A stretch of 64,000 bases of DNA, from contig NZ_CP102293.1 in assembly GCF_025152575.1 (NCBI RefSeq), positions 1,054,001 to 1,118,000 on the forward strand, written 5' to 3'. Position numbers and translations under genes: made by a program. Origin of the DNA: Subdoligranulum variabile (GTDB lineage Bacteria; Bacillota; Clostridia; Oscillospirales; Ruminococcaceae). Positions within the stretch are counted from its first letter, which is position 1, and each line of letters opens with the position of its first letter. Positions 1 through 8,559 of the stretch are shown here, piece after piece. The notes beneath the pieces are model-generated. The model had not been told where the DNA came from, did no database searches, and worked only from the letters and a program-made list of their open reading frames with translations.

Positions 1-985
1 TATTCATGAAGAAGGCGAAGATGCAGATGAACATGTAGACGCAGATGCCCACGCCCACCATGCGGCGGGCACCGAACCGGGAGGCCAACTTCATGTAGAG
101 CAGGCAGAAGGGCAGGCCCAGCACCTGCACCAGCAGAAGCGCCAGCAGCATGCCGGCGGAATCCAGGCCCAGGTTGGTGCCGTAGCTGGTGGCCATGCTG
201 ATAATGGTATGGACGCCGTCGATATAGAAGAAATAGGAGATGATGTAGACCAGCATGGGTTTGTCGGCGCCGATCTCCCGGATGGTGGCAAAAACGCCCT
301 TGATGTTGCGGCCGATGTCCCCTTTTTCGTAGGGTTTGCCGGAGGTCTGCTGACAGTTTTTCAGCAGCGGGAGGCTGAAGACCAGCCACCACACGGCGGT
401 GATGGCGAAGATCACGCCCAGGCAGGTGAGCATGGGGATACCCACGGCGTTCATGATGAGGAAGATCAGCAGCGGGATGGTGGAACCGCCGATGTAGCCC
501 AGGCCGTAGCCCATGGTGGACACCGCGTCCATCCGGTCCTCGGTGGTGATGTCGGTGAGGAAGGCGTCGTAGTAGATGCAGGAAGCATCAAAGCCTATGG
601 TGCTGAGGATATACAGCACCAGGACGATGGCCGCCACCCGGCCCGCCGCGTCGGTGGAGGAGGTGAAGTCCATGCCGGGGGTAAAGGCCAGCCCCGCCAC
701 CGACAGCACGCCCAGCGCCAGAAAGGCGGTGAACAGCTTTTTGCGCATGCCGCGGATGTCGCCGAAGACCCCCAGGAAAGGCGCCGACAGCGCCACAATG
801 GCCATGGCGATGCTGGTGGCGTAGCCCCAGGTGGACATGCTGGAAACACTGTCGGCGGTGTATTCGGCCACCGAGTCAAAGAAGATGGGCAGGATCGTCA
901 CCACGATGACCGAGTGGGCGCTGTTGGCCCAGTCGTACATCATCCAGCTCAGTTCCTGCTTGGTAAATTTTTTCAGGAAACCCAT
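1..985 (-). CDS. MFS transporter, UMF1/Atg22-like family (3' end cut by window edge)
   Basis: Read on the minus strand from ATG at 985, the frame stays open to the window edge, giving at least 328 residues; the C-terminal part lies outside. A GGGAGG ribosome binding site sits about 9 bases before the ATG. The N-terminus carries MMYDWANSA (residues 15-23), the hallmark of the UMF1 branch of the major facilitator superfamily (fungal Atg22, Bacillus YxiO relatives). It is followed by several hydrophobic helices and a GDIRGMRKK loop typical of the MFS helix 2-3 loop. Substrates of bacterial members are mostly unknown; amino-acid or small-metabolite export is a family-level guess. It has its own promoter and appears monocistronic at its 5' side. 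Confidence 0.85.
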   Translation of the reverse strand, partial: MGFLKKFTKQELSWMMYDWANSAHSVIVVTILPIFFDSVAEYTADSVSSMSTWGYATSIAMAIVALSAPFLGVFGDIRGMRKKLFTAFLALGVLSVAGLAFTPGMDFTSSTDAAGRVAAIVLVLYILSTIGFDASCIYYDAFLTDITTEDRMDAVSTMGYGLGYIGGSTIPLLIFLIMNAVGIPMLTCLGVIFAITAVWWLVFSLPLLKNCQQTSGKPYEKGDIGRNIKGVFATIREIGADKPMLVYIISYFFYIDGVHTIISMATSYGTNLGLDSAGMLLALLLVQVLGLPFCLLYMKLASRFGARRMVGVGICVYMFICIFAFFMN

Positions 986-1020
986 GAACAAGTTCCTCCC
1001 GTTCTGTCAAACATAAAAAT

Positions 1021-1049
1021 ATTGTACCATCCGGAACGGGGAAAAACAA
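1021..1049 (-). promoter_or_regulatory. promoter of the UMF1-type transporter
   Basis: On the minus strand, TTGTTT (1044-1049) is separated by 17 bases from TACAAT (1021-1026), about 35 bases before the transporter start codon. It sits right after the upstream terminator. Confidence 0.55.
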
Positions 1050-1050
1050 C

Positions 1051-1082
1051 CAAAAACGCCCCGTTTTCTGTCAACGGGGCGT
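1051..1082 (-). terminator. intrinsic terminator of the TrmH-family methyltransferase gene
   Basis: A perfect 10-bp stem (1056-1065 with 1073-1082, ACGCCCCGTT and its complement) around a 7-base loop is followed on the minus strand by a run of T. It lies about 40 bases past the stop codon at 1119. Confidence 0.85.
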
Positions 1083-1118
1083 AAAAAATATGTCATCTTT
1101 TTGGGGCAGATTGTCGGT

Positions 1119-1946
1119 TCACCGCGCCCGCAGCTGCCAGAAGGCCACCGCCGCGGCCGCTCCCACATTGAGGGAATCCACCCCGTGCTGCATGGGGATC
1201 ATGACGGTGGCATCGCACCGGGCGATGGTTTCGGCGGCCAGGCCGTCCCCCTCGGTGCCCAGGACGATGGCCAGTTTCTCCGCCGCCTGCAGGGCGGGGT
1301 CATCCACCGGCAGCGCCCGGTCATCCAAGGCCATGGCGGCAGTGGTGAAGCCCATGGCGTGCAGCCGGGCCAGCCCTGCTTCGGGCCATTGGGTCTTGTC
1401 CTCCCCCAGCCGCGCCCAGGGCACCTGGAACACCGTGCCCATGCTCACCCGGATGGCGCGGCGGCACAGCGGATCGCAGCAGGAGGGCGACAGCAGCACA
1501 GCATCCATCCCCAGCGCCGCCGCCGACCGGAAGATGGCCCCGATGTTGGTGGAATCCACGATCCCCTCCAACACGGCCACCCGCCGGGCGTTCCGGCAGA
1601 CCTCCTCGGCGGTACGGGGCGCCGGGCGGTGCATGGCGCAGAGCACGCCCCGGGTCAGGGCATAGCCGGTAAGACTTTCCAGCACGGCCCGGTCCGCCGT
1701 GTAGACAGTGGCGTCGGGGCAGCGGGCCAGCACCCCCGCCGCCGGGCCCTCGATCTGGCGGCGCTCCATGAGAAAGGAGAGGGGTTTGTACCCGGCGTCC
1801 AGCGCCGTGCCGATAACCTTGGGGCTTTCGGCGATGAATACGCCTTTTTCCGGTTCCAGCTTGTTGCGCAGCTGGGCTTCGGTGAGCCGGGCGTAGACGT
1901 CCAGTTCCGGGGCTGACAGGTCGGTGATTTCCACAATGTTGGGCAT
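1119..1946 (-). CDS. TrmH/SpoU-family RNA 2'-O-methyltransferase
   Basis: 275 residues. It is predicted to transfer a methyl group from S-adenosylmethionine to a ribose 2'-OH of rRNA or tRNA in the cytoplasm. The three SpoU motifs are present in order: NIGAIFRSA (motif 1, with the conserved Asn and Arg), LGTEGDGL (motif 2) and IPMQHGVDSLNVGAAAAV (motif 3), all in the C-terminal SPOUT domain; residues 1-100 form the usual substrate-binding extension. I chose ATG at 1946 because AGAGGA lies about 8 bases upstream; the frame continues further upstream but only into the cysK 3' region. The exact RNA target cannot be told from sequence. It has its own promoter and terminator, so it is probably a single-gene unit. 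Confidence 0.9.
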   Translation of the reverse strand: MPNIVEITDLSAPELDVYARLTEAQLRNKLEPEKGVFIAESPKVIGTALDAGYKPLSFLMERRQIEGPAAGVLARCPDATVYTADRAVLESLTGYALTRGVLCAMHRPAPRTAEEVCRNARRVAVLEGIVDSTNIGAIFRSAAALGMDAVLLSPSCCDPLCRRAIRVSMGTVFQVPWARLGEDKTQWPEAGLARLHAMGFTTAAMALDDRALPVDDPALQAAEKLAIVLGTEGDGLAAETIARCDATVMIPMQHGVDSLNVGAAAAVAFWQLRAR

Positions 1947-1979
1947 AGGTTGTTCCTCTTTCTGTTTCCTCTTGGTTCC

Positions 1980-2008
1980 AGCATACCCCAAAACCGGCCA
2001 AATTGCAA
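1980..2008 (-). promoter_or_regulatory. promoter of the TrmH-family gene
   Basis: TTGCAA (2003-2008), a 17-base spacer and TATGCT (1980-1985) on the minus strand, between the cysK terminator and the methyltransferase start. Confidence 0.6.
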
Positions 2009-2010
2009 AC

Positions 2011-2040
2011 AAAAAGCCGCAGCGGCAGACCGCTGCGGCA
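2011..2040 (-). terminator. cysK intrinsic terminator
   Basis: A 10-bp GC-rich stem (2016-2025 with 2030-2039) with a CAGA loop is followed by TTTTT on the minus strand, 13 bases past the cysK stop. Confidence 0.9.
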
Positions 2041-2052
2041 AAGGAGTTTGGT

Positions 2053-2985
2053 TTATTCGGCAAACATCGGGGTGGACAGATACCGGTCGCCGGTGTCGGG
2101 CAGCAGCACCACAATGGTCTTGCCCTCGTTCTCGGGGCGCTTGGCCTGCTCCAGCGCCGCATAAAGCGCTGCGCCGGAGGAGATGCCCACCAGCACACCC
2201 TCCTTGCGGCCCATCATACGACCGGCGTCATAGGCCTGCTCGGTGGTGATCGTCATGACCTCGTCGTAGACCGAGGTGTCCAGCACCTCAGGCACAAAGC
2301 CGGCGCCGATGCCCTGCAGCTTGTGCGGGCCCGCCTTGCCGCCGCTGAGCACCGCCGAGTCGGCAGGCTCCACCGCCACGATCCTGACGCCGGGCTTCTT
2401 TTCCTTCAGATAACCGCCCACGCCGGTGATGGTACCGCCGGTGCCGGCGCCCGCCACAAAGATGTCCACCTGGCCGTCGGTATCCTCCCAGATCTCGGGG
2501 CCGGTGGTGGCCCGGTGGGCCGCCGGGTTGGCCGGGTTGACAAACTGCCCCGCCACAAAACTGCCCGGCGTCTGGGCCGCCAGCTCGTCCGCCTTGGCGA
2601 TGGCCCCCGCCATGCCCTTGGCACCCTCGGTGAGCACCAGCTCGGCACCGTAGGCCTTCATCAGCAGACGGCGCTCCACACTCATGGTCTCGGGCATGAC
2701 GATGATGACCCGGTAGCCCCGGGCCGCCGCCACCGACGCCAGACCGATGCCGGTGTTGCCGGAGGTGGGCTCGATGATCACCGAACCGGGCTTGAGCTTG
2801 CCGGTTGCCTCGGCGTCATCGATCATCGCCTTGGCCACCCGGTCCTTGACGGAACCGGCGGGGTTGAAGTATTCCAGCTTGGCCAGCACCCGGGCCTTGA
2901 GACCCTCGGCGGCTTCGATATGGGTGAGTTCCAGCAGCGGGGTGTGTCCGATCAGCTGCTCGGCGGAAGTATAGATCTTGCTCAT
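2053..2985 (-). CDS. cysK: cysteine synthase A (O-acetylserine sulfhydrylase)
   Basis: 310 residues, the usual CysK length. It makes L-cysteine from O-acetyl-L-serine and sulfide using pyridoxal phosphate, in the cytoplasm. PxxSVKDR places the PLP lysine at K47; [10 protein letters not shown] (about 74-83) binds the substrate carboxylate; [10 protein letters not shown] holds the PLP phosphate. The ATG at 2985 has AGGAGA 9 bases upstream. It is transcribed alone from a strong promoter at 3111-3139, with a leader of roughly 105 bases and a terminator just after the gene. No cysE (serine acetyltransferase) lies next to it. The leader contains a short open frame and a 6-bp hairpin, but no T-box or S-box features that I can recognise. 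Confidence 0.96.
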   Translation of the reverse strand: MSKIYTSAEQLIGHTPLLELTHIEAAEGLKARVLAKLEYFNPAGSVKDRVAKAMIDDAEATGKLKPGSVIIEPTSGNTGIGLASVAAARGYRVIIVMPETMSVERRLLMKAYGAELVLTEGAKGMAGAIAKADELAAQTPGSFVAGQFVNPANPAAHRATTGPEIWEDTDGQVDIFVAGAGTGGTITGVGGYLKEKKPGVRIVAVEPADSAVLSGGKAGPHKLQGIGAGFVPEVLDTSVYDEVMTITTEQAYDAGRMMGRKEGVLVGISSGAALYAALEQAKRPENEGKTIVVLLPDTGDRYLSTPMFAE

Positions 2986-3001
2986 GGTATTCGTCTCCTG
3001 T

Positions 3002-3088
3002 TCATATAGAAAATGTTGGTAAAATCAGAAACACAGGCCGGGGCAACATCGCCGGCCGGGCAGAGAACGGGTGACCATGTCTATTCAT
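3002..3088 (-). CDS. possible 28-codon leader ORF upstream of cysK
   Basis: Within the cysK leader an ATG at 3088, preceded by AGAAAGG, opens 28 codons ending in TGA at 3002-3004, only a few bases before the cysK ribosome binding site. The peptide starts [12 protein letters not shown] and has no cysteine codon. It could couple translation to cysK or may be fortuitous; low confidence. Confidence 0.2.
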   Translation of the reverse strand: MNRHGHPFSARPAMLPRPVFLILPTFSI

Positions 3089-3110
3089 ACCTTTCTTGTA
3101 GGATAAAGGC

Positions 3111-3139
3111 ATTGTACACCCTGCCGGGCCGTTTGTCAA
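3111..3139 (-). promoter_or_regulatory. cysK promoter
   Basis: Perfect TTGACA (3134-3139), a 17-base spacer and TACAAT (3111-3116) on the minus strand. It is divergent from the pyrG promoter with about 50 bases between them. Confidence 0.85.
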
Positions 3140-3192
3140 GACGGGGCGGGGCTTTTCCCGCAATTTTTGTGGAACGGCGGGGTGCGGTGCCC

Positions 3193-3222
3193 TTGCAAAA
3201 AGGGGCCGGAGCGGTGTATAAT
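3193..3222 (+). promoter_or_regulatory. pyrG promoter
   Basis: TTGCAA (3193-3198), an 18-base spacer and TATAAT (3217-3222). The transcript would start near 3229, leaving a leader of only about 34 bases. That leaves no room for the GGGC-start reiterative attenuator known for Bacillus pyrG. Confidence 0.75.
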
Positions 3223-3262
3223 ATAAATGTTTTGTTTTTTGCATAGACGTGGAGGGAATTAT

Positions 3263-4909
3263 ATGGCGACGAAGTATATCTTTGTGACCGGCGGCGTGGT
3301 CTCCGGTCTGGGGAAAGGAATCACCGCGGCCAGTCTGGGGCGTCTGCTCAAGACCCGCGGCCTGAAGGTGGCCAGCCAGAAGCTGGACCCCTATATCAAC
3401 GTGGACCCCGGCACGATGAGCCCGCTGCAGCACGGCGAGGTCTTCGTGACCGATGACGGCACCGAGACCGACCTGGATCTGGGCCACTACGAGCGCTTTA
3501 TCGACGAGAACCTGAACAAGTACTCCAACCTGACCACCGGCAAGGTGTACTGGAACGTGCTGAACAAGGAGCGTCAGGGTGCGTATCTGGGCCAGACCGT
3601 GCAGATCATCCCCCATATCACCAACGAGATCAAGAGCTACATTTATAATCTGGCCAAGAGCACCGAGGCCGATGTGGTCATTACCGAGATCGGCGGCACC
3701 ACCGGCGACATCGAGAGCCAGCCTTTCCTGGAGGCCATCCGCCAGGTGGGCATTGAGCAGGGCCCTGAGAACTGCTGCTACATCCACGTGGTGCTGGTGC
3801 CCTACATCTCCGGCTCCGACGAATACAAGTCCAAGCCCGCCCAGCACTCCTGCAAGGAACTGCAGGGCATGGGCATCGCCCCCAACGTCATCGTGCTGCG
3901 CGCCGACGGCCCGGTGGGCAGCGACATCAAGCGCAAGATCAGCATGTTCTGCAATGTGCGCCCCGACTGCGTCATTGAGAACCTGACCATGCCCAGCCTG
4001 TACGAGTGCCCGCTGATGCTGGACGCCGCCGGCCTGACCAACGTGGTGGTGCGTCAGCTGCACCTGACCACGCCCCCCACCGACCTGACCGAGTGGAAGG
4101 AACTGATCAGCCGCATTGCTACCCGCAGCCGCACCTGCACCATCGCCCTGGTGGGCAAGTACGTCAAACTCCACGACGCCTACCTCAGTGTCATGGAGAG
4201 TCTCTACCACGCCGGCTTTGAGACCGAGAGCAAGGTCAACATCAAGTGGGTGGACAGCGAAACCCTGCTGGATCAGGACCGCTGCGCCGAGGAACTGGCC
4301 GAAGTGGACGGCATCATCCTGCCGGGCGGCTTCGGTGACCGCGGCATCGAGGGTATGATCCAGGCCGCCCAGTATGCCCGTGAGCAGCACATCCCCTACT
4401 TCGGCATCTGCCTGGGCATGCAGATCATGGTCATGGAGTACGCCCGCAACGTGCTGGGCTACGCCGATGCCAACTCCAGCGAGTTCACCCCCGACGGCGC
4501 CCACAACGTCATCGCGCTGATGCCCGACCAGCAGGGCAACATCCCCAAGGGCGGCACCATGCGTCTGGGCAAGTATCCCTGCACCATCAAGCCGGACACC
4601 ACCATGGCCCGCTGCTACGGCAAGCAGGAGATTGACGAGCGCCACCGTCATCGCTACGAGTTCAACAACGACTACCGTGCCGAGTTCGAGGAGAAGGGCC
4701 TGACCATCGCCGGCACCAGCCCGGACGGCCGCCTGGTGGAGGCCGTGGAACTCACCGAACGTCCCTTCCATGTGGGCGTGCAGTTCCATCCGGAGTTCAA
4801 GAGTCGTCCCAACCGCGCCCATCCCCTCTTCAAGGGCTTCGTGGCGGCTGCGCTCCAGTACCAGACTGAGCACACCCCCACCAGCCATGAGGTCATGATG
4901 GACCAGTAA
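3263..4909 (+). CDS. pyrG: CTP synthase
   Basis: 548 residues. It aminates UTP to CTP using glutamine-derived ammonia and ATP, the last step of pyrimidine nucleotide synthesis. The N-terminal amidoligase domain (about 1-265) opens with the P-loop-like [17 protein letters not shown]; the C-terminal class I glutamine amidotransferase domain (about 290-535) has the nucleophile C383 in GICLGMQ and the partner pair H509/E511 in [12 protein letters not shown] at 3263 follows GGAGGG at a good distance; an upstream in-frame methionine at 3227 lies at the transcription start and is not used. A strong terminator ends the unit, so the gene is monocistronic. It converges with the citrate synthase gene. 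Confidence 0.97.
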   Translation: MATKYIFVTGGVVSGLGKGITAASLGRLLKTRGLKVASQKLDPYINVDPGTMSPLQHGEVFVTDDGTETDLDLGHYERFIDENLNKYSNLTTGKVYWNVLNKERQGAYLGQTVQIIPHITNEIKSYIYNLAKSTEADVVITEIGGTTGDIESQPFLEAIRQVGIEQGPENCCYIHVVLVPYISGSDEYKSKPAQHSCKELQGMGIAPNVIVLRADGPVGSDIKRKISMFCNVRPDCVIENLTMPSLYECPLMLDAAGLTNVVVRQLHLTTPPTDLTEWKELISRIATRSRTCTIALVGKYVKLHDAYLSVMESLYHAGFETESKVNIKWVDSETLLDQDRCAEELAEVDGIILPGGFGDRGIEGMIQAAQYAREQHIPYFGICLGMQIMVMEYARNVLGYADANSSEFTPDGAHNVIALMPDQQGNIPKGGTMRLGKYPCTIKPDTTMARCYGKQEIDERHRHRYEFNNDYRAEFEEKGLTIAGTSPDGRLVEAVELTERPFHVGVQFHPEFKSRPNRAHPLFKGFVAAALQYQTEHTPTSHEVMMDQ

Positions 4910-4926
4910 TCTTTCCGAAATGATAA

Positions 4927-4969
4927 CCGCCCCGCCGCAGGATCTGCAGCGGGGCGGATTTTTGTTTTT
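4927..4969 (+). terminator. pyrG intrinsic terminator
   Basis: A 9-bp GC stem (4927-4935 with 4949-4957) is followed by ATTTTTGTTTTT. Confidence 0.92.
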
Positions 4970-5036
4970 CAGATTTTTTCCGGGACGGACTGCCTTTATT
5001 TCCCTTTTCCGGCTTGGTCCATGGAAAGTTCTTTGC

Positions 5037-5058
5037 CTACTTTCTTTCAAGAAAGTAG
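5037..5058. repeat. short perfect inverted repeat abutting the citrate synthase stop codon
   Basis: CTACTTTCT (5037-5045), a TTTC-type loop and its exact complement (5050-5058) end one base before the stop codon at 5060. There is no clean T-run on either side, so it is not a classical terminator. It may stabilise mRNA 3' ends or be one copy of a dispersed intergenic repeat; no second copy was seen in this window. Confidence 0.6.
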
Positions 5059-5059
5059 G

Positions 5060-6415
5060 TCAGCGGTCCTGAAGAGGCACATACTCCCGGGGGACCATGA
5101 TGCTCTGGTAGGCCGGGCGGATGATCTTGTCCATGTTGACCAGCTCCTCCATCCGGTGAGCAGACCAGCCCACGATACGGGCCACGGCGAAGATGGGGGT
5201 GTACAGTTCCACCGGAATGCCCAGCATGTCGTAGACGAAACCGGAGTAGAAGTCCACATTGGCGGAAACGCCCTTGTAGATGTGGCGCTTTTCGGCGATG
5301 ACCTGGGGCGCCAGGCGCTCGATGGTGTTGTAATACTCGAAATCACGGTCGCGGCCCTTGGCATCGGCCAGCTGGTGGACGAAGTTCTTGAAGACCACGG
5401 CGCGGGGGTCGCTGAGGGAGTAGACCGCGTGGCCCATGCCGTAGATCAGGCCCTTCTGGTCGAAGGCCTGCCGGTCCACGATCTTGCGCAGGTAGTCCCG
5501 CATGGCGTCCTCGTCGGTGGGATCGGCCACATGGGCGCGGACGTCGTCCATCATGTGCATGACCTTGATGTTGGCACCGCCGTGCTTGGGTCCCTTCAGG
5601 CTGGAAAGGGCTGCCGCAATGACCGAGTAGGTATCGGAACCGGAAGAGGTGACCACGCGGGTGGTAAAGGTGGAGTTGTTGCCGCCGCCATGCTCCATGT
5701 GGAGCAGCAGGGCGATGTCCAGCACGTGGGCTTCCAGGTCGGTGTACTGCCGGTCGGGGCGCAGCATCTGGAGCAGGTTCTCGGCGGTGGAGAGCTCCGG
5801 TCGCGGCCGGTGGATGTACATGCTGCCGTCGCACTCATAGTAATGGTAGGCATGGTAGCCGTAGACCGCCAGCATGGGGAAGACGCTGATGAGCTTGATG
5901 CACTGTTCCAGCTGGGTCTGCAGATCGCTCTTGCCGATGTCGTCGTCATAGCTGGCCAGGGTCAGCACACTGCGGGTCAGCGAGTTCATCAGATCCTTGC
6001 TGGGGGCTTTCATGATGACATCCCGCACAAAGTTGGTGGGCAGATCCCGGCACTTGGCCAGACATTCCTTGAAGGATTCCAGCTGCTGCTCGTTGGGCAG
6101 ATCCCCCAGCAGCAACAGGTAGGCCGCCTCCTCGAAGGCATAGCGCTTGCCCCGCAGGCCGCGGATCAGGTCATAGACGTTGTAGCCGCGGTACCACAGC
6201 TTGCCGTCGCAGGGGACCTGCTTGCCGTCCCGCTCCTCGAAGGCGTCGATGCGGGAGATGTTGGTGATGCCTGCCAGCACACCCTTGCCGTCCTGGTCGC
6301 GCAGACCGCGCTTGATGTTGTACTTGGCAAACAGTGCGGGATCCACCCGGTTGTTGGTGACGCACTCCTCGGTAAAGATGCGCGCTTCCTTTTCAATGGC
6401 TGCGTAATCGCTCAT
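5060..6415 (-). CDS. gltA: citrate synthase
   Basis: 451 residues. It condenses oxaloacetate and acetyl-CoA to citrate, feeding glutamate synthesis through the oxidative TCA arm. The catalytic triad is visible: H278 in GPKHGGAN, H329 in GMGHAVY and D388 in NVDFYSG; H242 in HMEHGGGNNSTF is the substrate-binding histidine. Length is slightly above the 370-430 usual for bacteria, from an N-terminal extension of about 40 residues. ATG at 6415 follows GGGAGGG. The gene is alone between convergent pyrG and the upstream pyrophosphatase gene; no aconitase or isocitrate dehydrogenase is adjacent. Control is likely by a repressor or activator binding the 16-bp palindrome at 6489-6504. 2-methylcitrate synthase activity cannot be excluded, but nothing suggests a propionate operon. 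Confidence 0.93.
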   Translation of the reverse strand: MSDYAAIEKEARIFTEECVTNNRVDPALFAKYNIKRGLRDQDGKGVLAGITNISRIDAFEERDGKQVPCDGKLWYRGYNVYDLIRGLRGKRYAFEEAAYLLLLGDLPNEQQLESFKECLAKCRDLPTNFVRDVIMKAPSKDLMNSLTRSVLTLASYDDDIGKSDLQTQLEQCIKLISVFPMLAVYGYHAYHYYECDGSMYIHRPRPELSTAENLLQMLRPDRQYTDLEAHVLDIALLLHMEHGGGNNSTFTTRVVTSSGSDTYSVIAAALSSLKGPKHGGANIKVMHMMDDVRAHVADPTDEDAMRDYLRKIVDRQAFDQKGLIYGMGHAVYSLSDPRAVVFKNFVHQLADAKGRDRDFEYYNTIERLAPQVIAEKRHIYKGVSANVDFYSGFVYDMLGIPVELYTPIFAVARIVGWSAHRMEELVNMDKIIRPAYQSIMVPREYVPLQDR

Positions 6416-6488
6416 ATGAAGACCCTCCCTTTCCGACGCCTGTGGCGGAACGTTTGAATTTTTTCCCGTTTCTCACACTTTTTTGTAC

Positions 6489-6504
6489 AGTTCGTATACG
6501 AACT
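6489..6504. promoter_or_regulatory. 16-bp perfect palindrome, predicted operator of the citrate synthase gene
   Basis: AGTTCGTATACGAACT begins directly downstream of the -10 box and covers the predicted transcription start. The placement is classical for a repressor site. It is not the Firmicute LexA consensus, where the half-sites have the opposite order. The cognate protein is unknown. Confidence 0.65.
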
Positions 6505-6533
6505 ATTATATCGGTTCTGTTATTTTGTGTCAA
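6505..6533 (-). promoter_or_regulatory. citrate synthase promoter
   Basis: Perfect TTGACA (6528-6533), a 17-base spacer and perfect TATAAT (6505-6510) on the minus strand. Such a consensus promoter usually needs active repression, which fits the adjacent palindrome. Confidence 0.88.
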
Positions 6534-6569
6534 ACAAACATTCTGTGAACAAAGTTCATTTTCCCGCAA

Positions 6570-6614
6570 AACAAAACGCCCGCCGCGTTTTTTCCGCGTG
6601 CAGGCGTTTGTTTT
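6570..6614 (-). terminator. terminator of the CBS-domain pyrophosphatase gene
   Basis: A long imperfect stem, roughly AAACGCC-CGC-CGCG with its complement, has a T-rich tail on the minus strand, about 55 bases past the stop at 6669. Confidence 0.7.
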
Positions 6615-6668
6615 ATCCCAAAACGTAAAATTTTCGCAAAGAGGTTTTCCCCTGGCGATGCCGGGTCC

Positions 6669-8333
6669 TCACTCGCCCTGCCGGGCCTGCAGAGCAGCCA
6701 GCAGCGGCGGCAGCAGCTGCTTCTTGCGGCTGACTACCCCGGGCAGCACCGCCACGCCGTCCTTGGGCTCCACCCCGAAGGCGTCGCGGACGATCTCCTC
6801 GGTGTGGCTGCCCCAGTACATCAGGTCGGTGCTCTGGGTCTTCATGTCGGTGAACATATAGAAGATCATGGGCAGACCTTCCCGGCGCCCCGCCTCGGGC
6901 AGGAAGGGTCCTACCAGCGCTTCGGCGGCTGCACGGGATTTGTCGGTCATATAGATGGACTGCCCGACGCCGAACTTGGCGTCGCCGCGGCTGAAGGCCT
7001 TGAAGTCGGAGCGGAAGACATCCTCCGCATCCCGGCCGGTGAGGTCGGCCCCCGCCTCGAACATCTGCTCGGCGTAGCTGGGGATGTCCTCCCCTGCGAT
7101 CTCGGCCAGCGCCCGGGCGGTGGCTTCATCCTGGGGAGTGGAGGTGGGCGAACGGAACATCAGCGTATCGGAGAGAATGGCCGACAGCAGCAGCCCCGCG
7201 ATCTGTTGGGAGGGGGTCACGCCCTGTTCCTGGTACATCTGATACAAAATGGTGGCCGTGCAGCCCACCGGCACGTTGCGGAAATACACCGGGCCGCTGG
7301 TCTCCAGGGTGCCGATGCGGTGATGATCGATGATCTCCAGGATCTCGGCCTGCTCCAGACCGTCCACCGCCTGGGTGCGCTCGTTGTGGTCCACCAGGAT
7401 CACCCGCTTGCGATGCAGGTTCAACAGGTTCCGGCGGCTGACCACACCGCAGTATTTGCCGTTCTCGTCCAGGATGGGGAAATACCGGTGGCGGACGCTG
7501 GCCATGATCTTGCGGGCGTCCTCGATGGGGGTGTTCACGCTGAACTTCATCAGGTCATGGGTGCGCATGAAATGGCGCACCGGCGCGGCGGTGGTGACCA
7601 GCCGTCCGGCGGCGTAGGTGTCGTAGGGGGTAGCCAGCACCGCACAGCCCTTCTCCTGGGCGCGGGCCACGATGGTGCGGGGCACCGCCGAACCGCAGCA
7701 GACCACAATGGCCGCCGCACCGCAGTCGATGGCGCACATCTGGGTCTCGTACCGGTTGGACACCAGCACCAGATCCCCGGGCTTTACCAGCTCCTCCATG
7801 ATCTCGGGACTGGTGCCGATGCAGATATGCCCCTCGGTGATGCGGGCATCGGCGTCGCCCACGATGAGTTCCGCCTCCAGCGTTTCCAGCAGGTTGTGGT
7901 AGCTGGTGTTGGCCGCCGCCAGCACGCCGGTGTCGAACAGGTCCATGTTGGCATCGGCAATATCCTTGATGGTAATGAGGCCCTGGAGCTCGTCCTCGGC
8001 GTCGGTGATGCACAGGGTGTCGATCTCCACGTCGCGCATCATGTTCCAGGCGGCGCGCACGCTCATCTCGGCGTCGATGCCCGGCTGATGGCGGATGTCG
8101 ATGTCCTTGATCTGGGGGCTCACGTCGGTGCAGAGCCGCGGCGGCTCGATGCCGAAATGCTTGAGCACAAACTGGGTCTCCCGGTTCACATGACCGGCAC
8201 GGCGGGCTTCATACTTGCCCATCAGGCTGCCGCCGTTTTTCAGCCAGGCGTAGGACAGCGCCGAGCAGATGGAGTCGGTATCGGGGTTCTGGTGGCCGAT
8301 AATGTTGATATGGCGCACATTTTCAGTTGACAT
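6669..8333 (-). CDS. ppaC: manganese-dependent inorganic pyrophosphatase with CBS and DRTGG domains
   Basis: 554 residues. It belongs to family II pyrophosphatases, which hydrolyse PPi to phosphate using Mn or Co. The DHH core is split: GHQNPDTDSICSA (13-25, metal ligands H14, D18, D20) at the start, then a regulatory insert, then VDHNERTQ and IIDHHRIG further on, and SRKKQLLP near the C-terminus as the DHHA2 substrate-binding loop. The insert of about 240 residues holds two CBS halves flanking a DRTGG-like domain, the arrangement of clostridial CBS-PPases regulated by adenine nucleotides and diadenosine polyphosphates. ATG at 8333 has GAGAGGAA upstream. It is divergent from typA and followed by a terminator. 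Confidence 0.93.
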   Translation of the reverse strand: MSTENVRHINIIGHQNPDTDSICSALSYAWLKNGGSLMGKYEARRAGHVNRETQFVLKHFGIEPPRLCTDVSPQIKDIDIRHQPGIDAEMSVRAAWNMMRDVEIDTLCITDAEDELQGLITIKDIADANMDLFDTGVLAAANTSYHNLLETLEAELIVGDADARITEGHICIGTSPEIMEELVKPGDLVLVSNRYETQMCAIDCGAAAIVVCCGSAVPRTIVARAQEKGCAVLATPYDTYAAGRLVTTAAPVRHFMRTHDLMKFSVNTPIEDARKIMASVRHRYFPILDENGKYCGVVSRRNLLNLHRKRVILVDHNERTQAVDGLEQAEILEIIDHHRIGTLETSGPVYFRNVPVGCTATILYQMYQEQGVTPSQQIAGLLLSAILSDTLMFRSPTSTPQDEATARALAEIAGEDIPSYAEQMFEAGADLTGRDAEDVFRSDFKAFSRGDAKFGVGQSIYMTDKSRAAAEALVGPFLPEAGRREGLPMIFYMFTDMKTQSTDLMYWGSHTEEIVRDAFGVEPKDGVAVLPGVVSRKKQLLPPLLAALQARQGE

Positions 8334-8430
8334 GACGGATTCCTCTCTTCCCTGGGAAGTGGCGCGGGCGATTCCCTCGGTGCCCGCAAAATGACCAAAA
8401 GTTCTTTCCTTGCACTCTTATACATTTTCT

Positions 8431-8439
8431 ATTATACCA
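8431..8439 (-). promoter_or_regulatory. extended -10 promoter of the pyrophosphatase gene
   Basis: TGGTATAAT on the minus strand is an extended -10 element; no good -35 box is visible at 16-19 bases. Confidence 0.5.
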
Positions 8440-8462
8440 CACTTTTTTACCGTTGGCGATTC

Positions 8463-8491
8463 TTGACAATAACTGCATAACAGCGTAAAAT
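8463..8491 (+). promoter_or_regulatory. typA promoter
   Basis: TTGACA (8463-8468), a 17-base spacer and TAAAAT (8486-8491). The leader of about 60 bases contains GGGGGC-TT-GCCCCC and then CTTGC-AAC-GCAAG hairpins, which share the CTTGC segment and so could be alternatives. Confidence 0.8.
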
Positions 8492-8559
8492 AGATGCTGT
8501 ATGTGGATATTGGGGGCTTGCCCCCTTGCAACGCAAGTTCAAATAGAGAGGGAACGGAT

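Noticed and set aside
2986..3110. T-box or SAM riboswitch before cysK
   Set aside because: The leader is about 105 bases, with no T-box sequence, no terminator/antiterminator pair and no recognisable riboswitch core.
3223..3262. Reiterative-transcription attenuator of pyrG as in Bacillus
   Set aside because: The predicted start has no GGGC run and the leader is too short for a terminator hairpin.
6489..6504. LexA/SOS box
   Set aside because: The half-sites are GTTCG...CGAAC; the Firmicute LexA box is GAAC-N4-GTTC, the opposite order.
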